Source: Isoetes taiwanensis (taxonomy: Eukaryota > Streptophyta > Lycopodiopsida > Isoetales > Isoetaceae). Taken from it: a DNA stretch of 64,000 bases. The position numbers were made by a program, and so were the translations under genes. The notes under the pieces are model-generated. The model was not told where the DNA came from, ran no database searches, and saw only the letters and a program-made list of their open reading frames with translations. Location of the stretch: assembly GCA_021234155.1 (NCBI GenBank), contig JAJEKV010000071.1, positions 6,198,236 through 6,262,235 of the forward strand. Direction: 5' to 3'. Within the stretch, counting starts at the first letter, position 1, and every line of letters starts with the position of its first letter. Positions 1-12,500 of this stretch are shown piece by piece.

Positions 1-1631
1 TCGGTAGCGTTTCAGTTATTCACGATACGCTACAAGGCAAGATCACGAGGATGGCGTATGCCCCTCGTCATCCCATACGCAAGAGATCCGGGTAACAGAA
101 AAAGATGCTACGCCGCCATCACGGCGGATACGATCTTTGCGGTTGTTGCTCTTCCGACTCGTTCGGCGTTAGGTGAGCCTCCAGCAGTCAGGCCGGCCAT
201 GCATGCCGCTTCCCTAGATAAAACCCTAAACATCAACCTTCAATTTTTTCCATCAATGCTTTTATTTTTACCGCAACTTGCTGAGCCTAAGAACAACAAT
301 GGGTGCTCTTCTTTCACCCATTCCTTCAGCCACTTGCGCATAATAGCCCTTTTTACCCATTTGATAAGCTCATTTTTGCGCTAATAGCCCACCTTTTGCC
401 TTTATTAGCCCACCTTCATCTCAAAATTGGGCTAAATGCTTGGTCGTGGTGGGCACTTGTGGTCAATAAAGGTCAATTGTGAGTTTGGTGTTGGTCTATT
501 GAAGGGCATTTGGGGTCTATTGGTGTCAAAATTACCATACAACCAAAAATCTTTATAGCAACTTCAATTTATGCGAAATGACTGCGTGCTTAATATCAAT
601 CCTATATCCTATATTATAAAATTTTAATGTATGTCCGTCTTGAACGACACTTTAAATTGGGCCGGTTTTGATTTTTTTTGAGACCATTGGCATCATCTCC
701 ACCTTTCTTCGAAACTTACCTTTCTCTAGGGTTTTCCTTCACGGCGTGATTGCTTCGGGGGTTATAATTCGTTTCTATTTCTATCTAACCCTAATCACTG
801 TTGTTGAGCAGGAAAGGAGGCTGCGTTGCAAATCCTTTGTTGGGCGATGCGAGGCATGGTGAAGATGGGGATTCAACACCAAAAGGTGGCGATCATTACC
901 CTAAGAGGCTGCGAGTTTGAGCGGTGAGAAGACCTAGCCATGGTGAATGCCATAAAACATAACATCTGCTTTTCGGTAACCATAGATATTGAGAAGAATG
1001 ATGCTTATTGGGATGGATTTTGGGGCATAGCAGTTATAGGGGCAGGCGATTACTGCGGTAATCCTCATGATTGATTGAAGATGTTGAATTAAATTACAAA
1101 ATAAATATCTTGGGCCAAATAGATTTTTAAGGATGGGATCCTCCAGCGCTCTGCATTGATTAAGTGTTGTCTCATGAGATATGGTAACAAACTTTTTCTC
1201 TTTGTACTCAACATGGCATCCATTTTTTTTTTACGGCGGATCATTGGGTATATCTTCTTTTTGGGAACAATTATCATGCTTGAGTTGGCTTTAGATCTTG
1301 ATGTGATTTTATTGATTCTCATGGGGGTTTATGGTTTCCCATTATTGCTAAGTCTAAGAAGGTTGTGTGAGGGAGCTATTCCATATTATTTACCACTTTG
1401 TCCTCTTGTGCAACATCGAGCTTCTAGCTAACATTTTGATGATAGGTTAAAATGATAAAGGTCAATGGATTCCATTGTAGCTTCTTTTAGTTCAAGAACT
1501 ATGACTATGACTTAGGCACTTTCGGAAGATCTTAGAGGTGTATCGACATGCAAAAATTATTTTTATCATCCTTTGAGGCCAATCGACCTATGGGACCCAT
1601 AAGGGCTTAACAAACTTTATTCTTGTCAGGG
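1..1631. other. No recognisable gene
   Basis: Short frames only, none resembling a known family. The AT-rich stretch near 330-420 repeats a phrase close to 'tagcccacctt' a few times. A string TCCTATATTATAAAATTTT at 607-625 recurs in variant form near 41,362 and 53,598 and is listed separately. Confidence 0.5.
607..625 (+). repeat. Copy 1 of a TCCTATATTATAAA-type element terminus
   Basis: The string TCCTATATTATAAAATTTT nearly matches the starts of similar sequence at 41,362 and 53,598. All three begin with TC after an A-rich or T-containing flank and run into non-coding sequence. A 5'-TC followed by an AT-rich stretch resembles plant Helitron 5' ends, but no matching CTRR 3' end was located. 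Confidence 0.35.
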
Positions 1632-2068
1632 TTAAAACCACTTGAAGGGTTTAGAAGAGGAAAAAGCAGGTAAGCGATAATAAAAGTCTTTCATCAAGCG
1701 TACAAGTAATACATCAATGTTTATATACATGTCAAGTGTGTGCGAGGACATAGCTGATCTCGCATGTCCATAACCTCGAAGATATGATCGACACCCATCG
1801 CGGATCTTGTGCTCAATGTCACATGTAACGGTGGCGGGCGACCAACTCAGCATGTCGTGTCGAATTTGATCATATCTTTGGGCAACTTTGAAGTATGAGA
1901 GATTCATCCTCAATGACTCCCATTTGGCGGCATTGTGAGCACGTCTGGCGTGGCTCACCAATCCATCTGCTGTCTCAATTCAGAAGATGATGTGCCCCTG
2001 TGCAAATGGAGGCAATGAGTCTGCGCCTTTTCATGGGCAAGTGGATGCGCCAAATAGCATTGCGGGCC

Positions 2069-2555
2069 TCATTCCAATGTGGGATTTATTTGGTAGTATC
2101 TTTGTCGTGACTGTTCAAGGGCAAGAACATCCCAAAGCTTCTTGAGGAAGCAATCGTCAAGATATTGCCTCAAGCTATGGCGATGCGCCTCTGTTTGCAC
2201 ATGTATGCACACGTGCTCCTGCACATTCCATCTAGCCAACCATTGAGCTCTCTCTTTTCCCTCAGCGGGGCCTTGTTTGCGGCTCCGTACCATGATATAA
2301 ACTAGTTTAGGGAGGCGAGCATCGTCCATATTGACCACCTTTTGAAAATAGACAATGTGGCGATCAAGGGCAGCCCTCCCCGAAGAGGCAAGAATCACGT
2401 CTTCTGCGGTAGAAATTTGATATGGGACGGTGGACTTCACCTAGTGCTTTCGTGCTAAGAAGGCTTTTGGACTGCTCCAAGTCATTCAAGTAGCAAGTGA
2501 TACTCTTGGGCCCCATACTTCCACCCGTATAAAGGGCCGGGGCTCCACTAAGACC
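2069..2555 (-). pseudogene. LINE ORF2 C-terminal region
   Basis: After the RT thumb-like block (ALYAMQ... near 2,610) the minus strand gives RVEVWGPRVS (related elements have 'YGxEVWG'), SPKAFLARKH and VKSTVPYQIS, then a 123-residue frame (2,440-2,069) that includes LPKLVYIM and a C-terminal 'YLDDCFLKKLWDVL'. This matches the usual post-RT helical part of LINE ORF2 in order and spacing. A stop lies between ARKH and VKST. Confidence 0.6.
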
Positions 2556-3660
2556 TTGAATAAGGCGTGGTGATGGGCCCAATCATACAACTCTGCTCTA
2601 TGACTATTGTTTTGCATTGCATATAGTGCCTTCCACTGCTTGAGTCACTCGTAGCCCGTATGGATGTGTCGTGCATAGTAGAAGGAAACTCCACTCCCAA
2701 ATATTTGTATGTGGATGCAACTTCCACATTTTGGCCTCGATGGCGAAGGAGGGACCCTCGGTGGCGTGAAGATGATATGAAAACCACCTTAGTCTTGGCG
2801 GGGTTGGCGCATATCGGTAAACTTGGCGAGAATGTGTCGGGGGCATCGATGTGGATTGCATGTGCTGGCGGTGTGTAAGCTAGGAGGTCCACATCGCCGA
2901 CATATATTAAGCTTGTCGGAGATGATGCGATAGAAGGTGAGCTCCATGCGCCCCATTATCAACAAGCCCGGACTCTCAATTGATCAATGTAAAGCCCAAA
3001 CAATGTTGGGGAGAGAGGCATCACAGCCGAACCCGATCTTTGCTGCTATCAAATGGTTGGCTTATGCTGCTAACCGACCCGAGAATCTTTCATTACGGCA
3101 CAGCCTGCTTGCATTCTGCAAATCTCTGAGGAACCCCAAACATTCTTGCGGTCTTGCCCATAGTTTTCAGAAGCCTGATTGTCAAAGCGCCGGTAAAATC
3201 ACAAAGCAACAATATAGATCCCCGGTTCTGTTTGTCTGCTGTCGAGTTCTTAATGTGAAGATGTGGTCAATGGTTGAGTGGCGGGGTGAATCCTGCTGGG
3301 TGAGGCCCGCACCTCTGCTGCCTCACGCTTGACCGTCAAGCTGGCTGCTTTCGAAAATCGGCAAGCAATTTTGCAAACAAGGCCGACCATGATTGTTCGA
3401 TAATTGGGTACGGCGTGTGGGTCACTGCCTTATATATGGGAACAACTTCTTGCTATTGGTCCCCTTTGCAAGCGGGAAACCTTTCTGTAATGCCTTGTTG
3501 AACAAGGCGATTAAAACCTTGGTATTATGGCCACCTTGCTAAGCAATTCTACGCATACCATCCAAGTGCGGGGGCTTTCCCATTGGCAAGACCTTTGCCA
3601 AACCTTGTTACGCGTCATGATTTCCAACCTTGGGGCCTTCTTGCAAGGGTAATTTGCATA
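2555..3660 (-). pseudogene. LINE reverse transcriptase domain, frameshifted
   Basis: The minus strand shows RT landmarks in order across different frames: a 'GKPPHLDGMRRIA' block near 3,560 (family form GKAPGxDGxxxE), STIDHIFTLR near 3,270, GDLYCCF near 3,215 followed by a shifted FYRRFD (family form FVDFxKAFD), YVGDVDLLAYTP at 2,904-2,870, and NPAKTKVVFIS then STYKYLGVEF near 2,790-2,690. The polymerase box YxDD reads YVGD, so one catalytic aspartate is glycine. Stops and shifts separate the blocks. I am confident of the domain but not of the clade. Confidence 0.8.
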
Positions 3661-4774
3661 TGCACCACAGGGTCATTATAAATTTTATTTACCAAGTATT
3701 GTCTCCACTTCTCGGTACAGTGATATTCCTGTGGGGCTGGCTTTCTAGAACCAGCCGCGAGAAGGTCACGGGATGGCGTTCAGGAGGTAAAACATTTCCC
3801 TTTGATGCTGCAATGTACGGCTTTCTTAGCTTTAAGGGAAGATCGCGATCTTTGTCTAGCGCATGTGGGCGTAAAGGCGCGGTGCGTGACTTGGAACCCG
3901 GCGTTTGTGTTCCTTGCACTCTTGCATCAAACCATTGATTCACGTGGGAAGGTTGTGTTCACGGAGGTCGTCGCAGGCGGCTTATCCCAAAAGCACCTCG
4001 CCCCCTTGGTCCTAAGCATGGTCGATCCCAAGCCCGTCTGTCATTTGCTCTAGTGTAGGATATTGCAAAATTTTGCGCGGTCATCTATAAGCATGCAGGC
4101 ATAAGCCCACTGCATGTTCATAATCAAATGGTGAGGCATGTGAGGGTTGTTGCAGGGTTTTCGCTATTTTGCCAAGCCAACTTCAAGTAAAAGTGGTAAG
4201 TGGTGGTCGATCGATCTTTTCATCCCTATTAGCTGTTCCCACGAAAGTGCTTGGCGGCGGGCATATCCCTACTCGGGCACCAGCACATAGTCCACCACAC
4301 TAGATCCGCCCCCTGGTTTTCTGCCTACAAGTGCTCTTGCGGTGGAAGGCCGCGTGCTAGTCCATTCGAATTACGGTCAAAATCTTTATGAGCAAAAGCA
4401 GCTATGCGACCGACCATGGCGTGACTGATTGTCATCGATGTCGTGGCCAAGCTCCTTCGGGATGCATGCTGCAATATATCATAAGTCAAGGGATCAAATC
4501 TCATGGGTTGTTTCTACGGTCTCGCGGCGCATTGAAGTCTCTCAAAGGAGTATGACCTTGGCCTTATCTTTGCTATGTCATCGCTATAGATGACATAGGG
4601 TCCGACCTATCCATCAGAAGTGGGTTGGCGAAGTTACTTTACTACGCGTAGGAAAGTAGCGGTTTTGCCACAAAGAGAGTCACCTTTCTGCCGATTTTCT
4701 GCCGCACCCGCAATTTACCGGTTGTGCTTGTGCTGTCTTGAACAGGAGATTGATTGTGCCAAGGTTGTTAGGTA

Positions 4775-4906
4775 TTAGCGGGGCAACCCCCCATGCCCTT
4801 GCTTTCTATTGCAATCATTGAAGATTGAGTAGTGCTGGTATCCTGGCAAGTCGGGTATCCTGTGTCCTGCATGCTCCCATGTTTCCATGAGGAAGATGAG
4901 ATCCAT
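4775..4906 (-). pseudogene. LINE endonuclease segment
   Basis: The minus strand reads DLIFLMETWEHAG, then IPDLPGYQHYSIFN and RKQGHGG. Apurinic endonuclease-like domains of LINEs have a glutamate strand of the type 'xxLxETW', then 'LPGY' and a 'G-GHGG' turn before the next strand, which is the order seen here. The same frame continues upstream to 5,227, but that part looks unlike a LINE endonuclease N-terminus. The catalytic Asp and His motifs further on were not found in a continuous frame. Confidence 0.7.
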
Positions 4907-5230
4907 GTCTGCGGCAACTGAGTTGAGACTTATCTCCCTTCTACCATGGGAAGCAGAGCAATTCAGGGGGGCCATCGCGGAGGCACAATTCCTATTTGTT
5001 GGCGGCGAGGTGGAAGTCGATGGCGACAGCGAGAAGGGGAGTGGCGGAAGTGCGGCACTGATGATGCGAAACAACGAGAAGGTGAGACCCAAGCCCAGGC
5101 AGGCGTCGCGGCTACTTGAGTGAAGCGATGGCTTTGGCCAGATGTTTCTTTGGAGGGTTGAAAAATATTCGTACTTGACATTGATGCGAATTTGCATCTT
5201 GCCCCGAGCCGATCTACGGCTCTCCACGTC

Positions 5231-7030
5231 AATGCGAATGCTTTTAACTTTAGCCCCTTCGTGCTGCGGTCTTCTTGTTGGGCGGGGTGGTCTCGATCAA
5301 CATCTGAGTGGTTCCTTGCTGCCTACTGGCGCAGGATGGCGGCTTTCACTTGCGCATCTCGTACTGTGAGCAGTGACCACCCGTGGAAGAGTGCGGAGTC
5401 TTTGGGCCATGGCATCTCGCCCTAATAATGTTTACGGCATGGGAATGTCATTGAGCAAGAATCAACATTTGGAGCTAGTTAATGATGTCCTCCCACATAT
5501 ACGGCCAGACCCGCATTACCACCACATTGTGGCTTCTCACTTCGGCTCACGGAGCTCTTTTGGTATTGGGTCCAATCATGCCCACTGCCAGGGGTTATTT
5601 CTTTGTTGGCGGGGCATGAGGCAATGGCCTACGTTGGGGCCGGGGGGTGGCATGGAGGCGGCTTGGGGGGTGCAGTGGTAGGCGGCCCTAGCTGACTACT
5701 TGAACTCTTGGGCAGGTGGGTGCGCGTGGCGGTATAGTGGTCACCATACCTTCACGAGCGGGAGCTTAGCTCCTGCTGAAATTGTTGCGCCTTGTCAATT
5801 CCGCATGCACGTTGCAATTGCTCATGAGCATCGCATTGAGGCCCTTGCCTTGTTCAGCAATGTTTGCCCTCGGCTCCCGCATCTTATGATTTTTGGGCGG
5901 AGCTATGCTCCGAGTTTACATGGCGAGAGTCCACCATAGGGTTCATTGTAGATGAGGCCACTTCTTGTGTCTCGACCCTACTTTGAAGGGCTCTCAATTG
6001 TGGTGGCTCTCTTCAAAAGCGACTGGACTTTTTGCATCCACGGTAGCGGCCTCGACCTCGATCGAAGGCGGGAGATGGTTACCATTGTCTCTGCTCAACC
6101 GTTGTTTGTCTGTGTCATGGTTTCCATGGCGGTGTACAGAATCTATGCGGGCCTGCATGTCGGCAAGACTCTTCTTATCATACGCCTTTGAGTGCACTAG
6201 AAGGCCATCTTCAGTCTTTGTATGTGGGTCTCCATCTTTGGAAACACATTTGTTTCTCGGTTAGCTAGCTGCCTCTTGAGCAATTTGGGTGTGGAGGCAC
6301 GCATTTCCCTATGCCAAGCAAGCAATTCGAGCTCTGTTGCCCTCTGCCATTGCTTGAACTTTGTTTCGGTGCTCCTCAACTACTGGTTTGGTGGTGGTGA
6401 AGCGCGGATCACGACTTACCCGCTAGGCTAAGTATCTGTCATATACTGCAGAGCTATGCTTGTTGCGAGACTTTGCAGCTTCTCTTTTCGGTTACTTTTG
6501 TCAATTTTGCGGTGTCATCGGCCTGCGATTGGGGATGGCATCTATGTACTCTCGGTAGAAGTTTTTGCGCCATGTGCGCTAGGTAGAGGGCGCATATCGG
6601 CACCATCCACATGCATATCTATGGGGTTGGATGAAGGGGCCGCCGGGGCTCGTCAGGCTCTTCTATCCTTTGGAGTTGCCATGAATAGGGTGCCACTTTC
6701 TGGGCAGCTTGTTATAAGCCTCCAAAGCACTTTGATGATGCACAACCTCACGTCCCTTTCTGGGCGCCCGTCGAAAGCTGCGATGTCGAAGCGGGTGCGA
6801 GGGTTTCCAAGTGCAAAAGCAAGTGCATGCTCTTTCACCTTCAGGACACACAATGAAAGTGTTCAAGTGCATAAATCAGCGCGACCTCTAATGCAACCTC
6901 GCCACACCTTCTGAGGATGCTTATGCGAAATGAAAAGAAGCAATGGTTTTCCCCTTTACGGGCCTTGATGCGCAAGGCTCCGGCATGTAAATGCTTTAAG
7001 CCAAAAGGTGATTGGATGGTATCACACACT
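5231..7030 (-). other. Possible LINE ORF1 / 5' region, very decayed
   Basis: This stretch lies immediately upstream of the LINE endonuclease on the minus strand, where ORF1 is expected. It has short frames of charged, helix-prone character, for example 6,379-6,197 (FKQWQRATELELLAWHREM, rich in Glu, Arg and Leu) and 6,197-5,994. No zinc knuckle or RRM was recognised. Assignment rests on position and composition only. Confidence 0.25.
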
Positions 7031-7800
7031 CTGAATCCGTCTTAAAATCGGGTTGCAAAAACTTGTTGTTTTTCTCCTCTGGATCTTAAGCAAATGTGTA
7101 CAAAACCATATGTCTTTATAATCATCATAGAACAAGAATTCCAATCATATGCATTGCTCCCCAAAGCAGTGCAAATCAATAGATATGAAGAAAAGTATAT
7201 AGTGCTGAAAAATCGAATAATGGAAACCTAAAAGCCAGCACTGAAAATCTGTTCTTTTTTGCTCTGAAATCCTATTTAAACATTAGCAACATAAAATATC
7301 TTTGAAGAACTGCGAGAGAGCTTTCCAAAGATATAAATTTCATGAAAAAGGAGTCATAGAAAGGGATATGAACAAAAATGTAATATGAACCACAAAGTGG
7401 TGGTCGGGGGCTATAAATCTGTGTTTTGCTATGGAAACACCATTCAAAGACATGCAAATCACATACCTTCAGGAAAGATCACCGGGGGAGCTTTCCAGCG
7501 AAACACATTTCAGCTGAAGCGGGTTAAAATCCATTAAAATCGATAAGAAATATGTGGACAATACCACGAGCACTTCAGGGGTTGTTTTTAGCCCTCGATT
7601 TGCAGCCAGAAAATTCGAGTTTTGCAGAGGAAAAATTATTGAAAACATATACAAATTACATACCGGTAGGAAGAAATCTGAGATGACTTTCCAGCGCAAT
7701 AAATTTTAGCGAAGCGGAGTTCTTGATCTCGGATATGATCAAAAGTGTTTGGGCGGCACCACCGAGCGCCGGGGTTTAACCATCATTCATTTAAATTGGA
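7031..7800. repeat. Dispersed non-coding repeat, several internal copies
   Basis: The phrase 'gagctttccag(c)g...' with 'caaatcacatacc' nearby occurs three times (about 7,300, 7,460-7,520 and 7,650-7,700), and 'gcagcc(a/c)gaaaat' also recurs. A related copy lies at about 30,040-30,260, where 'caaatcacataccgaca', 'gatggctttccaacgc' and 'atctcggttatgattgaaaag' line up with the sequence here. It is therefore a dispersed repeat with roughly 200-bp internal periodicity. No coding capacity or element class was recognised. Confidence 0.55.
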
Positions 7801-7933
7801 TTTATGTCTGTTCCAAAAAGCGCCACTTTTGCATACCCTTTTCTCACTATAGTGTTTTGTTGTGTGACATCTTTGTTTTGCATTGTTGCAAATTTTTGCA
7901 TTGTAGTAGTGGGTGGTTTAACATTTTCTTGTT

Positions 7934-10700
7934 TTAGTGAGAAGAATGTGGTGTTTGATTAGCATATGTAGTTAACAACACATCAATATCTGAGAGAACA
8001 CTTTTTACATTGTATTCACTTGATATGAAGATTACATCATGGAGGACTAGTCCTTTCTTTGTCAAATAACTCTCAAGATAGGGATCCATCTCCTTAGTCG
8101 ATCTAGTTGGATGCGTTTGACAACATCGATATTGTTTTACGGAAGCCAAAGCCACTCATGATGGACATGAATAGTACTAGAAACTCATCTGTTGAGTAAT
8201 CTTGTGGAGTATAAGTTGGTGGATTTAGAGCACGGCCTTGATTATAAAAGCACTTAAGAGCATCATCATCTACTATTATGATGTCCTCTTTCTTTTGAAT
8301 GCCAAGCTGATCCATCATAGTACCAAGATGTTTTCGAAGACGGTTTGCCATCGGATCTCTTGGATGTGGAAACTTTATACACTTTTTGGTCCCAAATCGT
8401 CACAAAGTCTCGATTCATGCCTGGTAACACCCTAAGTACTTCATCAACATTTTGCGTTCCATTGAGGACCCGGATGGCAGCTTCGAAACAATCTGAGAGC
8501 CTCATTCATCATATCTTCTAAGTGTGGGCGAGGATAGATCCACTTAGTATTCGATTCTAGAGGGACTTGCTCGAAGTCATCCTGTTAATAAGCTTCTTAG
8601 GAAGCGTTTTACGCGGGGACACCATTCATATCGAAGACAATGATTTTGTCACAAGCGGTGGAGGCTGAACCATGGAAAACAAAGAGTTAGCCATGCAAAA
8701 GTGTTACGCAATACCGCCAAAGCTGGCGTTTTATGCTTCATAAATAAGCTACGTGTCGGCGCTGGCGTGAATTACCTTTCATCATCGCCGTTATCGCGTC
8801 TACTTGACTCCGGATGCTTCTTGTCCGGAAGCATGAGCATACCGTTAAGTTCGGACCGTTCTCTTCTATAAAGCTACCCGGGGTTTGATTCCCTAACCTC
8901 GGTGGTTGCATCGAGCTTACATGGTCATCACGGCTGCCATCGGCAAGCTACGCAGCGATCGTACCCCAAAATTTGGACATTACCGGGTGGAATGTTTTTG
9001 AAGCATGGGCGTAAAATTTTTCTCCATGGTCTCACGTTCGGCGCTAGCATTTCGGCCCTTCTCCTCGGGGGTTGCATTGCTTTTGAACATTTGGGAGTTG
9101 CACTTTCGGGCTTTTGTGAACTAGTATTCTCCTTACGCCCTTCGTAAGGTACCAAAGCCAGCGGTTTTATCTTTAATGAGGACCCCAATCAGCCGTGGCT
9201 AGTACCTTTCGAAAAACACTTCAAAGGAAATCCACTGGACTGGTCATCGTTGTGAAACTTTAACATCTTCTTGATGTCTTGAGGCCTCTCTACCAATATA
9301 CCCTCCAACATGCAATTCCACAACAAGTGGTATCAAGTGGTGCAAATGCCTCAACAAGATAGCTTGCGGTTGATTGCAAACCCATGTTTATTCAAGGGCC
9401 CTTTTTCTTTTGTCGGCAATTCAAGTGATGTCTTTCGGTGAGGTCGGGAGAACATCAAATTCACGGCATTCATTAAGCTTCATCCTCATCATACGCTTTG
9501 TAGAAGACATTTTTCAAGTTGGGTTCATCCAAAAGAAAACAACGCCATGCACCTTTATCCGATGCCCCTTTGTTCTTAGCTACCTCATAGTCATCATCGG
9601 CACAAGGGATATCATTATGAAGATTATACAAGCGCTTTTTTTTAAAGCGCATCCTCATATCATTATCCTTTGTCTCAAGAAGAGAACCTTCCCTAACGAC
9701 CTTTAGGCATTCCAAGTCATATGAAGCCACCCAAAGCATGCATATGAGGAGGCTCTCACAGGGGGCATATGATGACAATAGTAAAAAGAGCTTACGAGTT
9801 GTTAAGCCTATCGGCTACTAAAAAACTGCTATACTCTGTTGAGTCATCCCCTTCTCTCCTTTTTGCAGATCCTGCTATCAATACAAGCAGAGAAATATTA
9901 CGAGGGCCTATTGTTGTATCGGGTGGGAGACCTTTATAACCAGTAGAGACCAGGTATTGGAGTGCGGGTAAGTCACCACCAACATCTTTCCGGGCCGGCA
10001 ACCTTTCTTCTCAGCTCAGCCATCACCTTATCGGATAGCTTTGAGGGTGTCTTTGTTGGTTCTTTGATTTCTGTTTTGCGAAATTCCTTCGACCAAAAAG
10101 GCGTATTTCTTGATGTCATCGGTGGAACCGCCATACTTGTCTAGCGGCCGACTTAGGACAATGTAACATCACCGGATAGCTTACGAAGTTCTTCACCAAG
10201 CTGCTACCTTCATAACTTCGCATGTTCTTTATATGAGTGCAACAATCAATGAAAGACATTTTGTCCTCAAAGCGAAGAACCCTTCTTGTCTGAACTTCTT
10301 TGTTTATGCATTGATTTAACAACCAAATGATTTCATCATCTTGAAGGCCACATACTTTCCTCATCTCGGTAGTCTTGAGATCAAATATTGAAGTATCTTG
10401 AGGAGGCACTTTCGTCCCATTTGAATTACGGTAAGCTGTTTTACGAGCATAAGCATCGAACTTCGTTCCGCCGCCCGGACTTCGTCCTTAGCGAAGGCGA
10501 TCTTTAGGCAGCATCTGTAGGACCTGGAAGGTCGCCGGGCGTCTCTTTGCTTCCTCCAGTTTTTTTTTCTTTTTTTTGGCCCTTGGCTTCCTATCTTGGA
10601 TGATAGTCCGAGCCAAGGTCTTTTCAATGCCTTAAACTCCTCGGAACCGTTCCTCCCCTGTTTTGTTTGCGAGGGGGTCTTCCATATTCTATCCATTCTT
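7934..10700 (-). pseudogene. Unrecognised decayed coding stretch, minus strand
   Basis: Successive minus-strand frames have protein-like composition although each is short: 10,409-10,116 (97 residues, including VCGLQDDEIIWLLNQCINKE), 10,001-9,792, 9,778-9,473, 9,188-8,928, 8,505-8,266 and 8,351-8,103. Acidic clusters, Trp and amphipathic helices suggest an old gene or element broken by shifts. I could not assign a family. A minus-strand continuation upstream (11.4-12.4 kb) may belong to it. Confidence 0.3.
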
Positions 10701-10814
10701 TGGCGGGCATGGCCGGAGTTGTTCCCGCGTAAAGGGTCGCGTGTAAGGAAAGCATGTTAGCCAATACCGCTTTTTAGATCAAGCAAAAATGATAATCAGG
10801 AACGTCAAAGGCAG

Positions 10815-11075
10815 CCATGCCAATTCGGCGCTGGCGTGTATTCAGGGCGCCAATTCGGCCGGACGAATACGCCCGGTAGCTGAATCTGAGCGTTTCCAAT
10901 TCGCGGCGTGGCGTGAATTCATCTTTCCAATTGGCGCTGGCGTGTATTAGATCCACCGAATTGTCAACATGGGCCTGCGCAGCGGCGTGGCTTGCTAATA
11001 TCTTTATTTTTATGCCGCGTGCGTTGGCATTCAGTGGCGTGGCGTGTATTCATCCTTGCCAATTAGCCCAGCGAC
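10815..11075 (+). repeat. Interspersed short motif, about 5 copies
   Basis: The motif 'ggcgtggcgtgtattcatc' with variants ('gcgctggcgtgtattca', 'ggcgtggcgtgaattcatc', 'ggcgctggcgtgtattaga') recurs about five times, alternating with 'ccaattcgg' or 'ccaattgg'. Spacing is irregular (about 45-75 bp). It separates two stretches of decayed minus-strand coding-like sequence. Function unknown. Confidence 0.55.
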
Positions 11076-11399
11076 AATGGCCGAGAATGAATTCTACGCC
11101 ATTGACCTAATCTACTATCTACTACTGTTATTGCTACTTGATATATCGACTCTATTCCACCAAATATACTAACCTTCTATAAGAAAAGACTTAGCCCATT
11201 TAGTTCAATGTTGCACTAATCTACGCTGGGTCCTCTGAGGGGTATGGGGAGCTTAGGAACCGACACCTCCGTGGTTGTAATGTACTAGCGGATACATTGT
11301 TTGTCGGTTTTGCTTAGCCTGGTTGGATAGGGATCGTTGTGCCTCAATAGAATCTTTGTCAGAGTCAATAATAAGGAAGCATACATTAGGGTTCTCCCT

Positions 11400-12500
11400 T
11401 GTTAGCTCTTCTAGTGTTGTCCTTTGAGTGGAGCATCCTTTTTCTTATCCCAAGGAAACGCGTCTGGCGGCATAGGAACTTGGCACGGATTCCTCACCAT
11501 CGCCCTCAATATTTCTCTTGCATGCTTTCGGGGTCATACCTCACTGCTAACAAGACTTGACTTATGTGATCTCACCCGGCCGGTCAACATGGATGGGATG
11601 TGTAAAGATTGGCCAAGTGGGTAGTTAATGCGCATACTTGACTAGCCTACTCATTGCCTCGGTTTTACCAATTTCTTTTTTGAGTCATTTTCTGCCAAAA
11701 TGCCATCAAGCGTTGCGGCCGGGGATGTCCTTTCTAAGTCCGACAATCTTCGTACATCCACGATATCATTTTGATGCTTCATCTCCTCCGGTAGTAACTT
11801 GGAAAGGTCCTCATAAAAACTCTCCTCTCCTCGCTAGACCCCTTCACTAATAGAAACTGGAGTGAGGGTGATTTGAGGCCATCCAGTACTTGAAACATGA
11901 CTTCGGCACTCCGCGTCCTTCTTCATCGGACCATCTTTGAAAGCGGTTGCTGGCTGGCATGTGTAAATCGGCGAGATCTTTCTTGTGGTTCTTCACAACC
12001 TCCACTAGGAGTTGACAACATATGTCATTCTGCTCCTCACAAGTGATAAAGAATACCTTGTTTCTTCATAAGATCGGTCTCTTTCTTTACGGAGTGTAAA
12101 ACAAGATCCACCTTACCGTTTGTTTTTGCCTACATCAACATACCACTCCGCCTTGTCATCCATCTTCTCCTCGGGGCATGGGAGGATTGTATGCTTTACG
12201 ATAATGGATCGCTATCATCCATCGACAATGCATAGGATCTGCGTCCTCATTGGGCTTTCCCTTCTTACGTGAGCTGGAGCTGGTGGGTATCTTCGAGCCT
12301 CTTGCTTTCTTAGGAGGAGGTGTAGGAGCTACCGATTCCGGTTTGTCTCTTCTTCCCCGCAAGCGAGGATGCAATACGCTTAGCGCGATTTCGGGTGGTC
12401 ATCAACTCCGGCCGGGGCTAAAAGCAGAATGGCATACGGTCCCCAATTACAGACATGCACTCATAAAGGCGTGCCAATTACGACATCTTGACCAGACGGT
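11400..12500 (-). pseudogene. Possible upstream part of the unrecognised minus-strand gene
   Basis: The minus-strand frame 12,374-12,156 begins with a basic, Pro/Ser-rich segment (PPPKKARGSKIPTSSSSRKK), which resembles a nuclear localisation signal. Lower coordinates give fragments such as LSKLLPEEM and 'DGILAEND' in alternating frames. This could be the N-terminal part of whatever decayed protein lies at 7.9-10.7 kb. The family is unknown. Confidence 0.22.

Larger units (their letters stand above)
1632..5230 (-). mobile_element. Decayed non-LTR retrotransposon (LINE), minus strand
   Basis: Reading the minus strand from high to low coordinates gives a LINE ORF2 in the right order: endonuclease near 4.9-4.8 kb, reverse transcriptase at about 3.7-2.6 kb and a C-terminal region at 2.6-2.0 kb. 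The frame changes many times and there are many stops, so it cannot make protein. The 3' end, any poly(A) tail and target-site duplications were not identified, so the limits are approximate. A long poorly matching stretch between 3.7 and 4.7 kb lies where the rest of the endonuclease and the RT-linker should be. Confidence 0.75.
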
